DNA of 64,000 bases. Origin: Spirochaetota bacterium. Its GTDB lineage: Bacteria > Spirochaetota > Spirochaetia > Treponematales > UBA12059. This document shows positions 25,150-34,840 of the stretch, in pieces. Numbering within the stretch: the first letter of the stretch is position 1; each line of letters begins with the position of its first letter. The stretch is from assembly GCA_029547205.1 (NCBI GenBank), contig JAKPPT010000072.1, forward strand, positions 310,001 through 374,000, in the 5' to 3' direction. The position numbers and the translations under genes were made by a program. Below the pieces are notes generated by a model. That model was not told where the DNA came from. It ran no database searches and was given only the letters and a program-made list of their open reading frames with translations.

Positions 25150-26280
25150 ATGGACAAGAAAATTGTATCAGCAATTTTTATACTACTCTGCATAATCATA
25201 CCTATGCTTTGGTTCACTATCACCTATGCACAAGCAGTATCAAATGGCACAAGCACTGCTCAGAATGGCCATAAACGGCTCACAACGCTAGCCCAAGCTA
25301 TTTTAGCTTCTTCAAACCCACAAGCTCAGCAAAATCAATTTGAGCTATTCCTTAAACAAGAACCGCAGATTCGCGCTTTTGCTATACATAAAAACAGTGA
25401 ACCACCGGTCATACTATATCCTGCAACAAGCTCTCTTGCTTCATTACTGGCAGAATCACAAAAATTCAACACAATCCTGAATCGTACTGAAATTTCGAAT
25501 GGGTATATCGTGGAATCGATTTCTGAACTAGTCCCGATAGAGCGTATCAGGAAACAGGGATTTCAAGCACTTGGGTTATTTTTAAGCATGTTTTTTATTT
25601 TTTTAATTGGTATTGCTATTTTCCCTGCTAAAAAGAACCAGAACCAAGCCGATACCATTGCAATTCAAGTGCCTGATATTACAGCAGAGCCTGCAGCAAC
25701 TCAGGACATGAGTACTGGATGCTCGGAAAACCCTCAAGCGGAGAAACCAAAAAAGCAAATACGAACAACACTGTTTGATCCGGTAACAGGCTTATGCTGG
25801 GCAGAAGACCTCATTCCTCGTCTCGATGAAGAAATAAAGCGTGCAGCTTCATTTGAAAACGAACTCGTATTTATTATTGCAAGTCTGGATATGAAACTGT
25901 ATGAGCCGGAAGATTTTACAACGTTTTGTGAAACAGTACAAAAATTTTTTAGCTTCCGAGATATGATTTTTCAGTATAACGATGATAGCATTGGGATAAT
26001 TTTGCAAAATATGGATATTGAACATGCCCTCCGCATGTGTGATGAACTTATAAAAAAAGTAACATCTCTTATCCAACAAAATAAAAAAGAAATGCATTAT
26101 GTTGAAGCATTTTTTGGCATGAGTTCACGAGGCGGGAGAATTCTTGATAGCCAGCGTTTAATTCATGAAGCAGAAGCTGCTCTCTTAAAAGCAAAAGAAG
26201 AACATGATACTCATATAGTTGCTTTTAAGCCAGACCTTGAAAAGTACAAACAGTATATATCAAGCAGACTTGATGCATAG
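25150..26280 (+). CDS. Membrane protein with degenerate GGDEF-like domain
   Basis: 376 residues. Transmembrane helices at ~6-27 and ~138-158 enclose an external segment of about 110 residues. After a linker, from ~212 the chain follows the GGDEF fold: it opens with FDPVTGLCWAEDLIPRLDEE, like the DxLTGL start of diguanylate cyclases, and ends in the helix EAEAALLKAKEEH, like the AD-AL-AK helix of the family. The GGDEF signature itself is replaced by YNDDSIGII, so it is unlikely to make cyclic di-GMP; it may bind nucleotide or act as a scaffold. Apparently leaderless. Its stop lies within a large inverted repeat. Confidence 0.7.
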   Translation: MDKKIVSAIFILLCIIIPMLWFTITYAQAVSNGTSTAQNGHKRLTTLAQAILASSNPQAQQNQFELFLKQEPQIRAFAIHKNSEPPVILYPATSSLASLLAESQKFNTILNRTEISNGYIVESISELVPIERIRKQGFQALGLFLSMFFIFLIGIAIFPAKKNQNQADTIAIQVPDITAEPAATQDMSTGCSENPQAEKPKKQIRTTLFDPVTGLCWAEDLIPRLDEEIKRAASFENELVFIIASLDMKLYEPEDFTTFCETVQKFFSFRDMIFQYNDDSIGIILQNMDIEHALRMCDELIKKVTSLIQQNKKEMHYVEAFFGMSSRGGRILDSQRLIHEAEAALLKAKEEHDTHIVAFKPDLEKYKQYISSRLDA

Positions 26281-26317
26281 CATTCGTAGAGCTGCTGCAG
26301 TATCAAGTCTGCTTGAT
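26259..26317. repeat. Perfect 16-bp inverted repeat whose arms are themselves palindromic
   Basis: ATCAAGCAGACTTGAT (26259-26274) and ATCAAGTCTGCTTGAT (26302-26317) are exact reverse complements, 27 bp apart, and each arm has its own ATCAAG/CTTGAT dyad. It spans the stop codon of the GGDEF-like gene. It could be a terminator, though no T-run follows, or a paired protein-binding site. Confidence 0.6.
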
Positions 26318-26338
26318 TAGCACAATCATACAGTTATA

Positions 26339-27262
26339 CTATTTTAACTCATCAAGCGTTTTAAGAAGATTTTCAACCTGGTATTGAGAACACTGCATGG
26401 GATACAATCTATCCGAGGAGTATACAATAAAGTCTTTTGAGTTCTCAATTGTGTAAAACCGCATGTGTTTTGTTGTTCCATTACCCAGCTCTAATGTAAT
26501 TAAAACTGATTCTTTCTGGTTAGAAAGTGTTAGCGTTTCCATATAGTTTTGAGCGCTGAACGACACTATGCTATAGAGCCAGCCTTCTACACGCGATACA
26601 GTAACATCAGGCATGTTTTCATACTTCCATCCTTCTGCATTACGAACAAAAGCACCCTGAATAGTTTCCTTATCGAGTTTTCCCTGTATTGAAAAACGTT
26701 GAACATCTTTTACACTAATATTAGTTAATACTTTTAAATCTAACCAATCAGTATCCGAACCCATAAGGTATGAAGCTGCTGATGTTTCTGCTTTATAAAC
26801 AGTAGTATTGCCAATAAACATAATATAACATACACCAGCATCCATAATTGGTGAAAGATAAAAACTCTGCATTTTCGATGCATTTGATAATTCTACAAGT
26901 ATTCTGTCTTCTTCGGTTAGCTTATACGTTTTTATTGCATCCTGGGTTCTACCGACTGGTACAAGTTTAGCTGGTTTTGTAATATTTTTTATAAAAGCAT
27001 CTACTCTGCCTGCATTAACAGGAAGTGCTCTTCCATTCCGCTCGTAAATCCAGTCTGCACCTTGTTTTTTTATATTGAGCAGCATTCCACCCGAATATTT
27101 GATCTCCTGTATAGAATCAAGCGTAATGAGCGTTTTTTGATATCCCTGACGCGATCTATTTCCTGGCGAAAATATTAAGCCAAGTATTACAATACCAAGC
27201 AATATACCATCCACTATCAGTGCATATTTTATTTTTTTATCAATAGTTAATTTATTATTCAT
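26339..27262 (-). CDS. DUF4340-type membrane-anchored protein
   Basis: 307 residues. A hydrophobic N-terminal helix (~10-30) anchors a large extracytoplasmic part, with repeated short beta motifs resembling DUF4340 (WIYERNGRALPVNAGRVDAF near 70 and RNAEGWKYENM near 205). DUF4340 proteins are commonly encoded last in Gld-type ABC clusters, as here: the order ATPase, permease, GldG-like, DUF4340 is maintained on the minus strand. It is likely an accessory of that exporter. GGAGG precedes the ATG; 10 nt separate it from the gene before. Confidence 0.78.
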   Translation of the reverse strand: MNNKLTIDKKIKYALIVDGILLGIVILGLIFSPGNRSRQGYQKTLITLDSIQEIKYSGGMLLNIKKQGADWIYERNGRALPVNAGRVDAFIKNITKPAKLVPVGRTQDAIKTYKLTEEDRILVELSNASKMQSFYLSPIMDAGVCYIMFIGNTTVYKAETSAASYLMGSDTDWLDLKVLTNISVKDVQRFSIQGKLDKETIQGAFVRNAEGWKYENMPDVTVSRVEGWLYSIVSFSAQNYMETLTLSNQKESVLITLELGNGTTKHMRFYTIENSKDFIVYSSDRLYPMQCSQYQVENLLKTLDELK

Positions 27263-27272
27263 AAATACCTCC

Positions 27273-28871
27273 TCATGCTAAACGAGCTAATTGCTCTTTT
27301 TTCTTTCGTTTATTAAACAGGAGTAAACCAGTTATAACAAATCCAAGAGGTATTATACCGATAGTAAGTATATACACCAATATAATTACTGTTGTTCTGA
27401 CATCAGCATCTTTAATTTTATCGAGCCGTTCTGGCTTATAGCTTCTTGTGCGAATCGATAACAAATCGTCACTCTGGACAAGCCAGTCCGCTATGGAAAC
27501 TGCAAAATTTAAATTAACATCAGATTGCATCATTTCTACAAGATCAGAAAAACTATCAGAACCTGTAATTACAACAAGCCGTGTTTTTGATTCTTTTATC
27601 TCCGACACAACAGGTTCTTCTTGACCAGATTCTGGTTGTGGAAGATTACCCGGATCAGCAAATGCTGTTTTAAGTATACCTTCTCCTGCTACACCGAGCA
27701 CATATGAACCCTCTGTATCAGTTCGTTCCAATGTATAGCTCCTGCTATCATTCGGAGAAGTATAAAATGCTTTTGTCTGTTTCCATGCTTTTGGTGTAGT
27801 TTTAATTAATGATTGTATGACAAATGCTTTGTTGTCGTTATATTCAATTGGTGATGGCCAGTATAAATCCATACCATTAAATCTCGCTGTTAATATATGG
27901 TTGGAATTTACATATTTTTTATCAATAACTATCCAATGCGGATATGGTACATATTGAATGGTGAACATACCCGAATATGTGGGCTGTTGAAAAGGCACAG
28001 TAAGATTCGATACATCGAGAACTAATTCACGTTTTATAAAAATTCCATATGATGCTAAAAGATCAATAATACCACTTTCCATTACTGGCTGAGCAATAAG
28101 GTTGTAATTTGGATTGATATTTACGCCCTTTACGGCAAAAAACACTCTACCACCATGCATAATGTACTGATCAATAAAATAAGCATCATAACGTGTTAAA
28201 GCACTATTACCAATAACAAACAGTACAGCAACATTTGTCTCAATGCGCTTTCCTCTTTCAATCTCCTGTACTGTATAACCTCCTTTTTCCAGGTATGACT
28301 TCAGGTACCGATAATCTTGATCAAAAATTTTATCACCATCACCAATAAGAATACCAGCAATATTTTCTTTTTGATTCACCAGTGCCCTGATGCCCTTAAG
28401 AAGTTCATACTCGAGCGTATCGGTTGTAATTACCACAGGCAGTGCAAAACTTCTGTCCAGATACTCAACTGCAATACCAGAATACACGAGAGCAATCCGT
28501 TGTTCCGATTTTTCAACAACCTGCATCTGTTGTGGTTTTATTCCAAGTGATTCTGCTCTATACGTATCTTTTTCCGGATTGCTAATTGAAACTATAATTT
28601 TTCCACGCGACACAGCCTGAAGCTCAAGTAAAAAATCTTCTATCATCTGAGGACCAGGATGCTTTGCTTTGAGCGATGGACTTATAAAATAAGTTATTCG
28701 CACTGTATCGGGTAGCTCTTTATAAAAATCCCGTGCTACTTTTGATAAGGTATTACTATGCGATACGGTAAAATCAATTCTAAAAAAATACAAATTTGAT
28801 AGAAGAGCAAGAAGAAATAATCCGCCAAATATTAAAAACATTAATTGTTTTTCTTTAATGAGCCTATCCAT
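27273..28871 (-). CDS. GldG-like ABC transporter auxiliary protein
   Basis: 532 residues. One transmembrane helix near each end (~12-30 and ~495-520) encloses a large extracytoplasmic part. The beginning, TYFISPSLKAKHPGPQMIEDFLLEL, and the later YDAYFIDQYIMHGGRVFFAV segment fit the GldG/ABC-auxiliary family. In Bacteroidetes GldA-F-G are tied to gliding, but homologues occur in many non-gliding bacteria including treponemes, where the substrate is unknown. Three nt after the permease gene; GGAGG ribosome site. Likely forms a complex with the two upstream gene products. Confidence 0.83.
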   Translation of the reverse strand: MDRLIKEKQLMFLIFGGLFLLALLSNLYFFRIDFTVSHSNTLSKVARDFYKELPDTVRITYFISPSLKAKHPGPQMIEDFLLELQAVSRGKIIVSISNPEKDTYRAESLGIKPQQMQVVEKSEQRIALVYSGIAVEYLDRSFALPVVITTDTLEYELLKGIRALVNQKENIAGILIGDGDKIFDQDYRYLKSYLEKGGYTVQEIERGKRIETNVAVLFVIGNSALTRYDAYFIDQYIMHGGRVFFAVKGVNINPNYNLIAQPVMESGIIDLLASYGIFIKRELVLDVSNLTVPFQQPTYSGMFTIQYVPYPHWIVIDKKYVNSNHILTARFNGMDLYWPSPIEYNDNKAFVIQSLIKTTPKAWKQTKAFYTSPNDSRSYTLERTDTEGSYVLGVAGEGILKTAFADPGNLPQPESGQEEPVVSEIKESKTRLVVITGSDSFSDLVEMMQSDVNLNFAVSIADWLVQSDDLLSIRTRSYKPERLDKIKDADVRTTVIILVYILTIGIIPLGFVITGLLLFNKRKKKEQLARLA

Positions 28872-28874
28872 GAA

Positions 28875-29597
28875 TTACCTCCACCTACCTAAATACAGCT
28901 TTTGCATAGTTGCATAGAGGAACCCTGTAGTTATGATGAGAAAATACAATGCGTCTCTGCTGTCAAGAACTCCTTTTGCAAACGAATTATAATGGTAGTT
29001 GACAGAGAGCCAATTAATCACATCTGCGATTTTACCCGTCATATTAAACCATAATGGTATTTGACTAAATATATTAAGTATAATTAACAATATCATTGTT
29101 ACAACAAAAGCTGATATCTGGCTTTTTGTATTTGCTGACACATATTGGCCAATAGCTGAACAGGCAGCAGCAAAAAGAAAAATCCCAATATATTGGGCAA
29201 ATATCTGGCCAGGATCAAAATAACCAAAAAGAAACATTGTTATTGGAATAAAAACTGTTGATGCTATTGCAATAAGCAATAAAACAAATGCTGCTAAGAA
29301 TTTACCTATGACTAAATCAAATTCGCTAAAAGGCATTGTCATAAGCATTTCATAAGTTCCCTGTTTTTTTTCTTCTGCCCACATTTTCATGGTTAATGCA
29401 GGAACAAGAATGGTAAAAAACAATGGCAGCAATGAAAAATAGGGCCTGAGATCTGCACGATCGAGAGCAAAAAACTGCTGTACAAAAAAGAAAAATATAG
29501 ATATTGCTAGATTAAAAATAACAATAAAAAGCCATGCTATCGGAACGTTAAAATAGCTTTTGAGTTCTCTTCGAAAAACGATTGAGGCTTTATGCAT
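28875..29597 (-). CDS. ABC-2 type permease (GldF-like)
   Basis: 240 residues with six hydrophobic helices. It starts with FRRELKSYFNVPIAWLFIVIF, typical of ABC-2 permeases, and contains MKMWAEEKKQGTYEMLMTMP, the conserved cytoplasmic element of GldF/NosY-like subunits. It pairs with the ATPase whose 3' end it overlaps by 8 nt. Probably an exporter or envelope-acting pump; substrate not evident. Confidence 0.87.
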   Translation of the reverse strand: MHKASIVFRRELKSYFNVPIAWLFIVIFNLAISIFFFFVQQFFALDRADLRPYFSLLPLFFTILVPALTMKMWAEEKKQGTYEMLMTMPFSEFDLVIGKFLAAFVLLLIAIASTVFIPITMFLFGYFDPGQIFAQYIGIFLFAAACSAIGQYVSANTKSQISAFVVTMILLIILNIFSQIPLWFNMTGKIADVINWLSVNYHYNSFAKGVLDSRDALYFLIITTGFLYATMQKLYLGRWR

Positions 29598-30531
29598 GAT
29601 TTCCCCCTTCTCTTGTTAATTTAACAAATATATCTTCGAGAGAAAGTGTATCGCGCCGCATTTCAAGCAGTATACTATCATGCTCAACTATCCATTTAAA
29701 AATTGATTCCGCTGCTGCATCACCGCTTTGTGCAGGAACCACTAATTCACTTTGAAATAAATTTTCAACAAGTTTCTTTGGAGAATACTTTAAATAGTTA
29801 GCAAAATCAACTTTAAATTTATCAATGCTGGAAGTTTTAATTTTACAAATAATATTTTCTTCACCTTTCATTGCATCAGCAATTTCTTCTGGACTGCCAT
29901 CTGCTACTATTTCACCTTCGTTAATAATGATTATTTTTGAACAGAGCGCTTCTACTTCTTGAAGTATATGTGTTGATAAAATTACTGTCTTGTCCTTACC
30001 AAGATCGCGAATTAAATCCCGAATTTCAAGAATCTGATTTGGATCTAAGCCTGTAGTCGGTTCATCGAGTATGAGTATGGCGGGGTTATGTAAAATCGCC
30101 TGTGCTAAACCTACCCGCTGTTTATACCCTTTTGAAAGATGATCAATGAGAACATCACCAAAACCTATTAGTCCACACTTTCTCATCGTGTTTTCTATTG
30201 TTTCTTTTTTATGTTCAATAACACCACGCGCCTCCGCTATAAATTCGAGATACTCATAGACTGTCATTTCGGAATAGAGTGGCACACCTTCAGGTAAATA
30301 TCCTGTCATGGACTTAATTGCGATAGGATCTTCTTCAACATTTTTTCCATCAATGAGAATTGTTCCTGCAGTTGGCTTGTGATATCCTGTGAGAGCTTTC
30401 ATAATAGTTGTTTTACCAGCACCATTTGGTCCAAGGAGCCCCACAATGACTCCTGAGGGAACTTCAAATGATACATTTTTTACTGCAGGAAACGTACCGT
30501 AACTTTTATACAACGATTCTACCTGTATCAT
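29590..30531 (-). CDS. ABC transporter ATP-binding protein (GldA-like)
   Basis: 313 residues, one ABC domain with a C-terminal extension. Walker A GPNGAGKTT, signature LSKGYKQRVG, Walker B AILILDEPTTGLDP and a switch His in STHILQEVEAL. The C-terminal 90 residues match the DUF4162-like tail of drug and Gld-type exporters. AAGGAG precedes the ATG. First gene of the four-gene Gld-type cluster, which continues as permease, GldG-like and DUF4340. Drives export with ATP at the inner membrane. Confidence 0.9.
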   Translation of the reverse strand: MIQVESLYKSYGTFPAVKNVSFEVPSGVIVGLLGPNGAGKTTIMKALTGYHKPTAGTILIDGKNVEEDPIAIKSMTGYLPEGVPLYSEMTVYEYLEFIAEARGVIEHKKETIENTMRKCGLIGFGDVLIDHLSKGYKQRVGLAQAILHNPAILILDEPTTGLDPNQILEIRDLIRDLGKDKTVILSTHILQEVEALCSKIIIINEGEIVADGSPEEIADAMKGEENIICKIKTSSIDKFKVDFANYLKYSPKKLVENLFQSELVVPAQSGDAAAESIFKWIVEHDSILLEMRRDTLSLEDIFVKLTREGGNHA

Positions 30532-30637
30532 ATCTATACTCCTTTACATAGTGGTACACTGATACATCGAGCTCAATGAGACAAATATGTAATAAAATGC
30601 CATATTAAAACAATAGGGTAGCGTATCCGTTACATAC

Positions 30638-31567
30638 TTAATCCACATATTCGATGGGAATATGCAACCGATCCTTTGAAAGTTCTGTATTCGGAAAAAC
30701 CGATCGCGCTTCATCAAGCAATACAGAAAGATTTTTATCTGCATAGCGTGGACTGTAGTGAATCAATAAAAGTTTTTTTATGCCACCAGCAGCCTGCGCT
30801 ATCATCGCAGCCTGCAATGCTGTCATATGTTTTTTTTCCACAGCAGTATCAAGCAGTGCATGCTCAAACATACCTTCACATACAAACAGATCTGAATTAG
30901 CAACTTCTGGTGCTATTTCTGGCATATAGAGTGTATCCGTTACAAACGAAAATTTTCTACCACTGCGCTCTGGTCCTAATACTTGGTCTGGATACACTGT
31001 TGTTCCATCACTCGCAGTTACAGCATTACCGCTTTGCAATGCCGACCAGAGCGGACCACGAGGTACTTTTAATGCCAGTGCTTTCTCTGGATTGAATTCA
31101 CCAGGACGCTTTTTTTCCTCAAGCACATATCCTACACAGGGTTTAGTATGGTGTACATAAAATGCACGAATAGAAAAATCTTCTTCTTCATAACAGATAC
31201 CCTGCTCCCGTATTTCTTTAACTATGATTTCATAATTGATATACATATCGAGAACACGTCTGTTTTCTTCAACATACTCTGCTATTTTCGGAGGGCCATA
31301 AATATAGAGCGGTTCATCACGATCAACCTGACTCGATAACATAAGCAATCCGGGAAGCCCGGTAACATGATCAGCATGCGTATGCGAAATAAAAATTGCA
31401 TTGATTTTTTTCCAGCGAAGATTGAGCCTTCGCAAAGACACCTGGGTTCCCTCACCAGCATCAAACAGAAACAGTGAACCTTCACGCCGTAAGAGTACAC
31501 TGGTGAGATGCCTATAGGGAAGCGGCATCATGCCGCCACAACCTAAAATATATGCTTCAAGATTCAT
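30638..31567 (-). CDS. rnz: Ribonuclease Z (tRNA 3' processing)
   Basis: 309 residues. Metallo-beta-lactamase fold with FISHTHADHVTGLPGLL (HxHxDH zinc motif) near residue 62, the exosite region around YVLEEKKRPGEFN, FVTDTLY and a final HYSPRY. Length and motifs are those of bacterial RNase Z, which cuts pre-tRNA after the discriminator base. Neither tRNA in this window encodes CCA, so direct cleavage by this enzyme followed by CCA addition is expected. AAGGA lies upstream of the ATG. Confidence 0.93.
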   Translation of the reverse strand: MNLEAYILGCGGMMPLPYRHLTSVLLRREGSLFLFDAGEGTQVSLRRLNLRWKKINAIFISHTHADHVTGLPGLLMLSSQVDRDEPLYIYGPPKIAEYVEENRRVLDMYINYEIIVKEIREQGICYEEEDFSIRAFYVHHTKPCVGYVLEEKKRPGEFNPEKALALKVPRGPLWSALQSGNAVTASDGTTVYPDQVLGPERSGRKFSFVTDTLYMPEIAPEVANSDLFVCEGMFEHALLDTAVEKKHMTALQAAMIAQAAGGIKKLLLIHYSPRYADKNLSVLLDEARSVFPNTELSKDRLHIPIEYVD

Positions 31568-31621
31568 ATGCTATTCTATCCTTGTAAACAGTACTATGTT
31601 TTAGAGCATGTTACAGCATAC

Positions 31622-31981
31622 TCATGGTTCATACCGTGCCATACTCGTTTCAGTCTCAAAAACCTCAACAGCCTGCCATGGAATTGTAGCATTTCTCTGA
31701 ACAAGTGCATGATAAATGAACTGTGCAATGCGTTCTGCACTTGGAGAATTTTGAAATTCAGGTATATCGTTTAAGTTTTTGTGATCCAACAATTCGAGAA
31801 CATTTTTAAGCTGATGTTTTGCAATACCAAAATCAACGAGCATACCTGCTTTATCGAGTGTTTGCCCGGTCACATAGACTCGCACTGTATAGTTATGCCC
31901 ATGTAAATTTTCGCATTTACCATGAAAGTTAGTAAGATAATGTGCAGCAGAAAAACTTTGCTCAATACGTATCGTATACAT
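31622..31981 (-). CDS. queD: 6-carboxytetrahydropterin synthase (QueD) / PTPS family
   Basis: I choose the ATG at 31981 (MYTIRIEQSF), preceded by GAGGGG, rather than the tracked 32014; the product is 119 residues, normal for QueD. Zinc-binding His residues are in FSAAHYL and ENLHGHNY, the catalytic Cys is in HGKCENLHG, and the final FETETSMARY fits the family. It converts dihydroneopterin triphosphate to 6-carboxytetrahydropterin, the second step to queuosine. Other queuosine genes are not in the window. Divergent from murE. Confidence 0.92.
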   Translation of the reverse strand: MYTIRIEQSFSAAHYLTNFHGKCENLHGHNYTVRVYVTGQTLDKAGMLVDFGIAKHQLKNVLELLDHKNLNDIPEFQNSPSAERIAQFIYHALVQRNATIPWQAVEVFETETSMARYEP

Positions 31982-32039
31982 GCATTTCCCCTCAAGCATA
32001 TTGCATAAGCACAATATAACAGTATAGGATATGTGTCAA

Positions 32040-33587
32040 ATGGAACAGCATATTACCCGTATTCTTGATGCACTGCCAGAAAAAGTCATCAGAAACTATA
32101 GAGATTGCACGATTACCGGGTTATCGTACGATTCCCGGCATATTAGTACAGGTTATGCATATTTTGCTCTTCCTGGACTCCATACCGATGGACATGCATT
32201 TATTGATGATGCAATACAGCGAGGAGCGGCCTGCATTATTCATGAACATGAATTGCTGCAGTACCATGAACAAGTTATGTATGTGCAAGTTCCCAATTCC
32301 AGAACAGCAATGTCTCCTGCTGCAGCTGCATTTTGGGGACATCCATCGCGTACGCTCATTACCATTGGCGTAACCGGAACTGAGGGCAAAAGTACGGTAA
32401 CTGCTCTCATTGCAGAACTCCTCAACCTCGCAGGTTACAAAGCTGGTTTTATATCGACTGTTGCCTATAAAATTGGAACAGAAACACTTCCCAATCCCGA
32501 GCATCAAACAACACCAGAAGCAACCACGATTCATGAAAAACTGCATGCAATGCTGGAAAATAATATGGAGTATGCAGTGCTCGAATCGTCAAGTCATGGA
32601 CTTTCTAAAATTATGAACAGGCTCGGAGATGTTGATTTTGATGCTGGGCTCCTCACCAATATCAGGCATGAGCATCTCGAATTTCATAAAACATGGGAAA
32701 ATTATAGGAACGACAAGGCAAATTTGTTTCGAGCACTCACTGCATCGGCAAAATCAAAGGGCACTGGAAACAAGACTCGTACCATTACCCCATTTGGCGT
32801 TGTCTGTAAAGATGATCCAAGCAGCACCTACGTTGCCCAGTGTACATCCAGCCCCGTCTATACATATTCAGTTAAAACTACTGCTGATTGCTATGCAACA
32901 AACTGCAAAACTGACAGTGCGGGATCAACATTTGTGATTACGCTTGACGGTACATCCTATCCTGCGCGCATACATCTTCCTGGTGCATTTAATATTGAAA
33001 ATGCTCTTGGAGCATTGCTCCTCGTACAGCGGCTTACTGGCGACGATCCGGAAAGACTCATCAGCCTTCTCCCGCAGCTTACACCAATTACAGGACGCAT
33101 GACCCGAATTGATATGGGACAGCCTTTTGAAGTTATTGTAGACTATGCTCATACACCGTCGAGTTTTGAAGCGATTTTTCCTTCGCTCAGGGAACAAACA
33201 AAAACCAGGTTAATCTGTGTGTTTGGATCAGGTGGAGAGAGAGACACGCTCAAGCGACCGGAGCAAGGTGCAATTGCTGCAAAATATTGCGATTATGTAA
33301 TCCTTTCCGACGAAGATCCTCGTGGCGAGGATCCTATGACACTGCTTATGGATATAGCAAAAGGATGCACCGGTAAAACGAAAGACAAAGATCTCTTTTT
33401 AATTCCCGACAGGGCTCAGGGTATACGGAAAGCACTGGAACTTGCAGTGCCGGGTTCTACCGTTGCTCTTCTTGGAAAAGGACATGAAAATACTATAATT
33501 TATAACGACAGGGTAATTCCCTGGAATGAAATTGAAGAAGCAAAGCAAGCATTGATTGAATTAGGTTATACGAAAGGTAGAACATGA
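32040..33587 (+). CDS. murE: UDP-N-acetylmuramyl-tripeptide synthetase
   Basis: I prefer the ATG at 32040 (MEQHITRIL), 10 nt after AGGA, over the tracked 32031; the product is 515 residues. P-loop GVTGTEGKSTVTAL, LESSSHGL and the C-terminal VDYAHTPSSFEA are MurE features. The amino-acid selecting motif reads SDEDPRGEDP. Meso-DAP enzymes usually have DNPR, Lys enzymes DNPA or similar; a D-DPRGEDP form occurs in Thermotoga MurE, which uses lysine. Treponemes use ornithine, and an ornithine aminotransferase gene follows two genes on. It overlaps ddl by ATGA. Confidence 0.94.
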   Translation: MEQHITRILDALPEKVIRNYRDCTITGLSYDSRHISTGYAYFALPGLHTDGHAFIDDAIQRGAACIIHEHELLQYHEQVMYVQVPNSRTAMSPAAAAFWGHPSRTLITIGVTGTEGKSTVTALIAELLNLAGYKAGFISTVAYKIGTETLPNPEHQTTPEATTIHEKLHAMLENNMEYAVLESSSHGLSKIMNRLGDVDFDAGLLTNIRHEHLEFHKTWENYRNDKANLFRALTASAKSKGTGNKTRTITPFGVVCKDDPSSTYVAQCTSSPVYTYSVKTTADCYATNCKTDSAGSTFVITLDGTSYPARIHLPGAFNIENALGALLLVQRLTGDDPERLISLLPQLTPITGRMTRIDMGQPFEVIVDYAHTPSSFEAIFPSLREQTKTRLICVFGSGGERDTLKRPEQGAIAAKYCDYVILSDEDPRGEDPMTLLMDIAKGCTGKTKDKDLFLIPDRAQGIRKALELAVPGSTVALLGKGHENTIIYNDRVIPWNEIEEAKQALIELGYTKGRT

Positions 33588-34681
33588 AAATAGCAATACT
33601 CTATGGCGGAAAATCTGCTGAACACGATGTTTCTCGAATATCAGCTTTTTATGTTGCACATGAGTTACTCAAAAAGCATAAGCTCTACTTAATTGGCATT
33701 ACTACTGAAGGTCTGTGGTACCTTCAACCGGATTCTGTTAATCAATCATTACTAGAAAATGATCCCCCGCTTGAACTGAGAACTGATGCTCCCCGTGTAT
33801 TGGTAGAACCAGGGAAAGGTCTCATAGCTATAAGCAACAATAATGGAGTAATTCCACTTTCTGTCGATGTTGTTTTTCCGGTACTGCATGGAACTTTTGG
33901 TGAAGATGGTACAATTCAAGGGTTGCTTGCGTGTGCAGATATTCCGTATGTAGGCTGTGATGTATATGGTTCAGCTATTGGTATGGATAAAACATATGCA
34001 AAAAAAATATGGATGCATTCCGGTCTTCCAGTAGTACCATTTCTCGAAATTCACACATATGAGCTCTCACAAGAAACCATTAAAACACTTACTGCCACTA
34101 TCGAAGATTCTTTTCAGTTCCCTGTAATAGTAAAACCAGCTCGTGCTGGTTCAAGTGTTGGTATTCAAAAAGCTACTAACTCCCATGAACTTTCACAGGC
34201 GCTCATGTTTGCCGGCAAGTTTGACACCAAACTGCTTGTAGAACCTTTTTTACCTGTTAGGGAAATTGAATGCTCAGTAGTAGGAAACACTGTTCTGAAA
34301 AGTTTTCCACCGGGAGAGATTAAAGCGACACATGAATTTTATGACTATGAAGCTAAATACATTGACCCGCATGGCGCTGATCTTTTGATTCCAGCGCCAC
34401 TTGCGGATGAACAGGCATCCTACATTCAGGATTTAGCACTGCAAGCATACAAAGCCGCAGGACTTAAAGGGCTTGCACGAGTTGATTTCTTTATTGATAC
34501 AAAGACAGGTAAAATCATGCTAAACGAAGTGAATACGATGCCTGGATTTACCAGTATTTCCATGTTCCCAAAGATGTGTGAATATGGTGGCTTATCGTAT
34601 GAAAATTTGCTTGATTCCCTGCTTAAGCTGGCACTAGAAAACCATGAACAGCAAAACAGTATGCATTATACACGTACATAA
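33584..34681 (+). CDS. ddl: D-alanine--D-alanine ligase
   Basis: 365 residues. It starts MKIAILYGGKSAEHDVS, the family's N-terminal loop, followed by the ATP-grasp domain with KPARAGSSVGI, the metal-binding MLNEVNTMPGFT near the end and VFPVLHGTFGEDGTIQG. It makes the D-Ala-D-Ala dipeptide that MurF adds to UDP-MurNAc-tripeptide. Coupled to murE by a 4-nt overlap, so two cytoplasmic steps of peptidoglycan precursor synthesis are co-expressed. Confidence 0.95.
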   Translation: MKIAILYGGKSAEHDVSRISAFYVAHELLKKHKLYLIGITTEGLWYLQPDSVNQSLLENDPPLELRTDAPRVLVEPGKGLIAISNNNGVIPLSVDVVFPVLHGTFGEDGTIQGLLACADIPYVGCDVYGSAIGMDKTYAKKIWMHSGLPVVPFLEIHTYELSQETIKTLTATIEDSFQFPVIVKPARAGSSVGIQKATNSHELSQALMFAGKFDTKLLVEPFLPVREIECSVVGNTVLKSFPPGEIKATHEFYDYEAKYIDPHGADLLIPAPLADEQASYIQDLALQAYKAAGLKGLARVDFFIDTKTGKIMLNEVNTMPGFTSISMFPKMCEYGGLSYENLLDSLLKLALENHEQQNSMHYTRT

Positions 34682-34840
34682 TCTATTGCATAAATATTCA
34701 CGCTACCAGTATATCGCATGATTTTTATGCATGTCATGCTCAAACCTACTGTTCCATATAGCCAAGCATGATAAGTGAGAGTATAATCTTCCTAAATAGT
34801 AATGCTTCTACACAAATGAAGTTTACGTATGGAGGTTTAT

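Noticed and set aside
34682-34840. Possible riboswitch in the 158-bp gap before rocD
   Set aside because: Only short AT-rich repeats and a TATAAT are visible; no convincing paired structure or known motif.
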